NCBI GenBank assembly: GCA_003645975.1
Contig: QNDP01000054.1
Location: 1 to 7,616, forward strand
Reading direction: 5' to 3'
Length of the DNA stretch: 7,616 bases
Source: Candidatus Hydrothermota bacterium
GTDB taxonomy: Bacteria; Hydrothermota; Hydrothermia; B15-G9
Shown: positions 7,138-7,616 of the stretch, in pieces
How the letters are laid out: every line of letters begins with the position of its first letter
Numbering within the stretch: position 1 is the stretch's first letter
The notes under the pieces: model-generated
Seen by the model: only the letters and a program-made list of their open reading frames with translations
Told to the model about the DNA's origin: nothing
Databases searched by the model: none
Translations under genes and position numbers: made by a program

Positions 7138-7614
7138 ATATTCAACGGATTCCGCAAAACCCCTTGTCAAGGAACGGACAACGATGAACCCGTTCGGACA
7201 AGCCCCGTTCCTCCGCTTGTGGCGGTGGCACAAGATCTCAAAGCACAAATTGATTTCACAGAAGCTGACCTTGAAGGCGCCGATTTTACGGGTGCCGACC
7301 TGCGTCCTAAAGCTATCTTTCGGGAGGCCAACCTTAGAAATGCGAAATTCGTCGGTGCGACTTTCGGCGAGGTCGATTTCACGGATGCGGACATCGAAGG
7401 CGCTGATTTCACAGATGTCGCACTGACTCCAGGACGATGCATCAGACTTCATCGTGCCAAAAATTGGGACAAAATCGTGGTCCAAAACCCCGAGACATGG
7501 AAGGAACTGCTTGAAAATCACAGAGATGAACTTAACAGAGTTTCGGAAGACGAAAGGCGGATTCTCCGAAAATTTGTCAACTTCTGCATGGCGAAGGCGG
7601 GACAGGTCAGATAA
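7132..7614 (+). CDS. Pentapeptide-repeat protein (start uncertain, possible frameshift)
   Basis: The intact frame has 160 codons from TTG 7132 and ends at TAA 7614. About twelve pentapeptide repeats of A(D/N)(L/F)xx type occupy 7249-7431 (IDFTE, ADLEG, ADFTG, ADLRP, then AIFRE, ANLRN and so on), which predicts a short right-handed quadrilateral beta helix. One extra Lys breaks the register after the fourth repeat. A non-repeat, charged helical tail of about 60 residues follows, including PETWKELLENHRDELNRVS. No signal peptide is seen, so the product is probably cytoplasmic. Function is unknown: some family members mimic DNA and protect gyrase (Qnr, MfpA), but this one is much shorter and nothing here shows that role. 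TTG 7132 has no Shine-Dalgarno and abuts a -10-like TATATT. GTG 7219 and 7225 also lack one. The best start signal, ATG 7184, is in another frame; one extra C in the run 7203-7206 would join it to the repeats. The family call is firm; the 5' end is not. Confidence 0.75.
   Translation: MRIFNGFRKTPCQGTDNDEPVRTSPVPPLVAVAQDLKAQIDFTEADLEGADFTGADLRPKAIFREANLRNAKFVGATFGEVDFTDADIEGADFTDVALTPGRCIRLHRAKNWDKIVVQNPETWKELLENHRDELNRVSEDERRILRKFVNFCMAKAGQVR
7137..7142 (+). promoter_or_regulatory. Candidate -10 element for the pentapeptide-repeat gene
   Basis: TATATT on the plus strand differs from TATAAT at one base and would start transcription near 7149. No good -35 sits 16-18 bases upstream. If real, the transcript would exclude the TTG at 7132 and begin about 35 bases before ATG 7184, in agreement with the Shine-Dalgarno there. 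Confidence 0.3.
7169..7186 (+). promoter_or_regulatory. Out-of-frame Shine-Dalgarno and ATG before the pentapeptide repeats
   Basis: AAGGAA (7169-7174) lies 9 bases upstream of ATG 7184-7186, the best initiation signal in this region. Its frame encodes MNPFGQAPFLRLW and then no recognisable protein up to its stop codon at 7426. The repeats are in the frame reached by a one-base shift. With one more C in the run at 7203-7206 it would read MNPFGQAPVPPLVAVAQDLK straight into the repeats. Confidence 0.45.
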
Positions 7615-7616
7615 AA

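Overview
The window looks like a chromosomal segment of a Gram-negative bacterium of the Fibrobacterota-Chlorobiota-Bacteroidota (FCB) superphylum, possibly an uncultivated candidate phylum (inference). Two things point there. The SecA protein carries a Bacteroidota/Chlorobi-style insertion after its DEVD box. The large subtilase ends in a beta-sandwich tail resembling type IX secretion (T9SS) sorting domains and has the CARDB/MAM-like ectodomain style common in that group. Base composition is moderate and similar across the coding regions.

Layout: (1) 1-2837, plus strand: secA, cut by the left window edge, so roughly 150 N-terminal residues including Walker A are outside. (2) 2838-3038: a convergent intergenic gap of 201 bases with no obvious terminator. 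(3) 7027-3039, minus strand: a two-gene unit. It starts with an 1179-residue exported S8 peptidase with a complete catalytic triad. Eight bases after its stop codon comes a 146-residue protein of unknown function with an N-terminal hydrophobic segment; its Shine-Dalgarno overlaps the protease stop codon, which suggests coupled translation. (4) 7028-7183: a divergent intergenic region with a good promoter for the protease, a strong ribosome binding site, a leader hairpin, a 7-base inverted repeat around the protease promoter, and a candidate promoter facing right. (5) 7132-7614, plus strand: a short pentapeptide-repeat protein whose start is problematic. The best ATG/Shine-Dalgarno is in a different frame from the repeats, and one missing C in a C4 run would join them.

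Functionally, SecA is the Sec motor that would export the protease and probably its small partner; the protease tail suggests a second step to the cell surface. SecA is housekeeping and transcribed toward the protease unit, so its adjacency need not mean a shared pathway. No RNA genes, CRISPR array, insertion sequence or phage feature was seen. The points most worth a second look are the Cys-containing insertion and Arg-rich tail of SecA, the unknown partner gene of the protease, the possible frameshift in the pentapeptide gene, and the symmetric motif in the divergent promoter region. I found no convincing novel multi-gene system.
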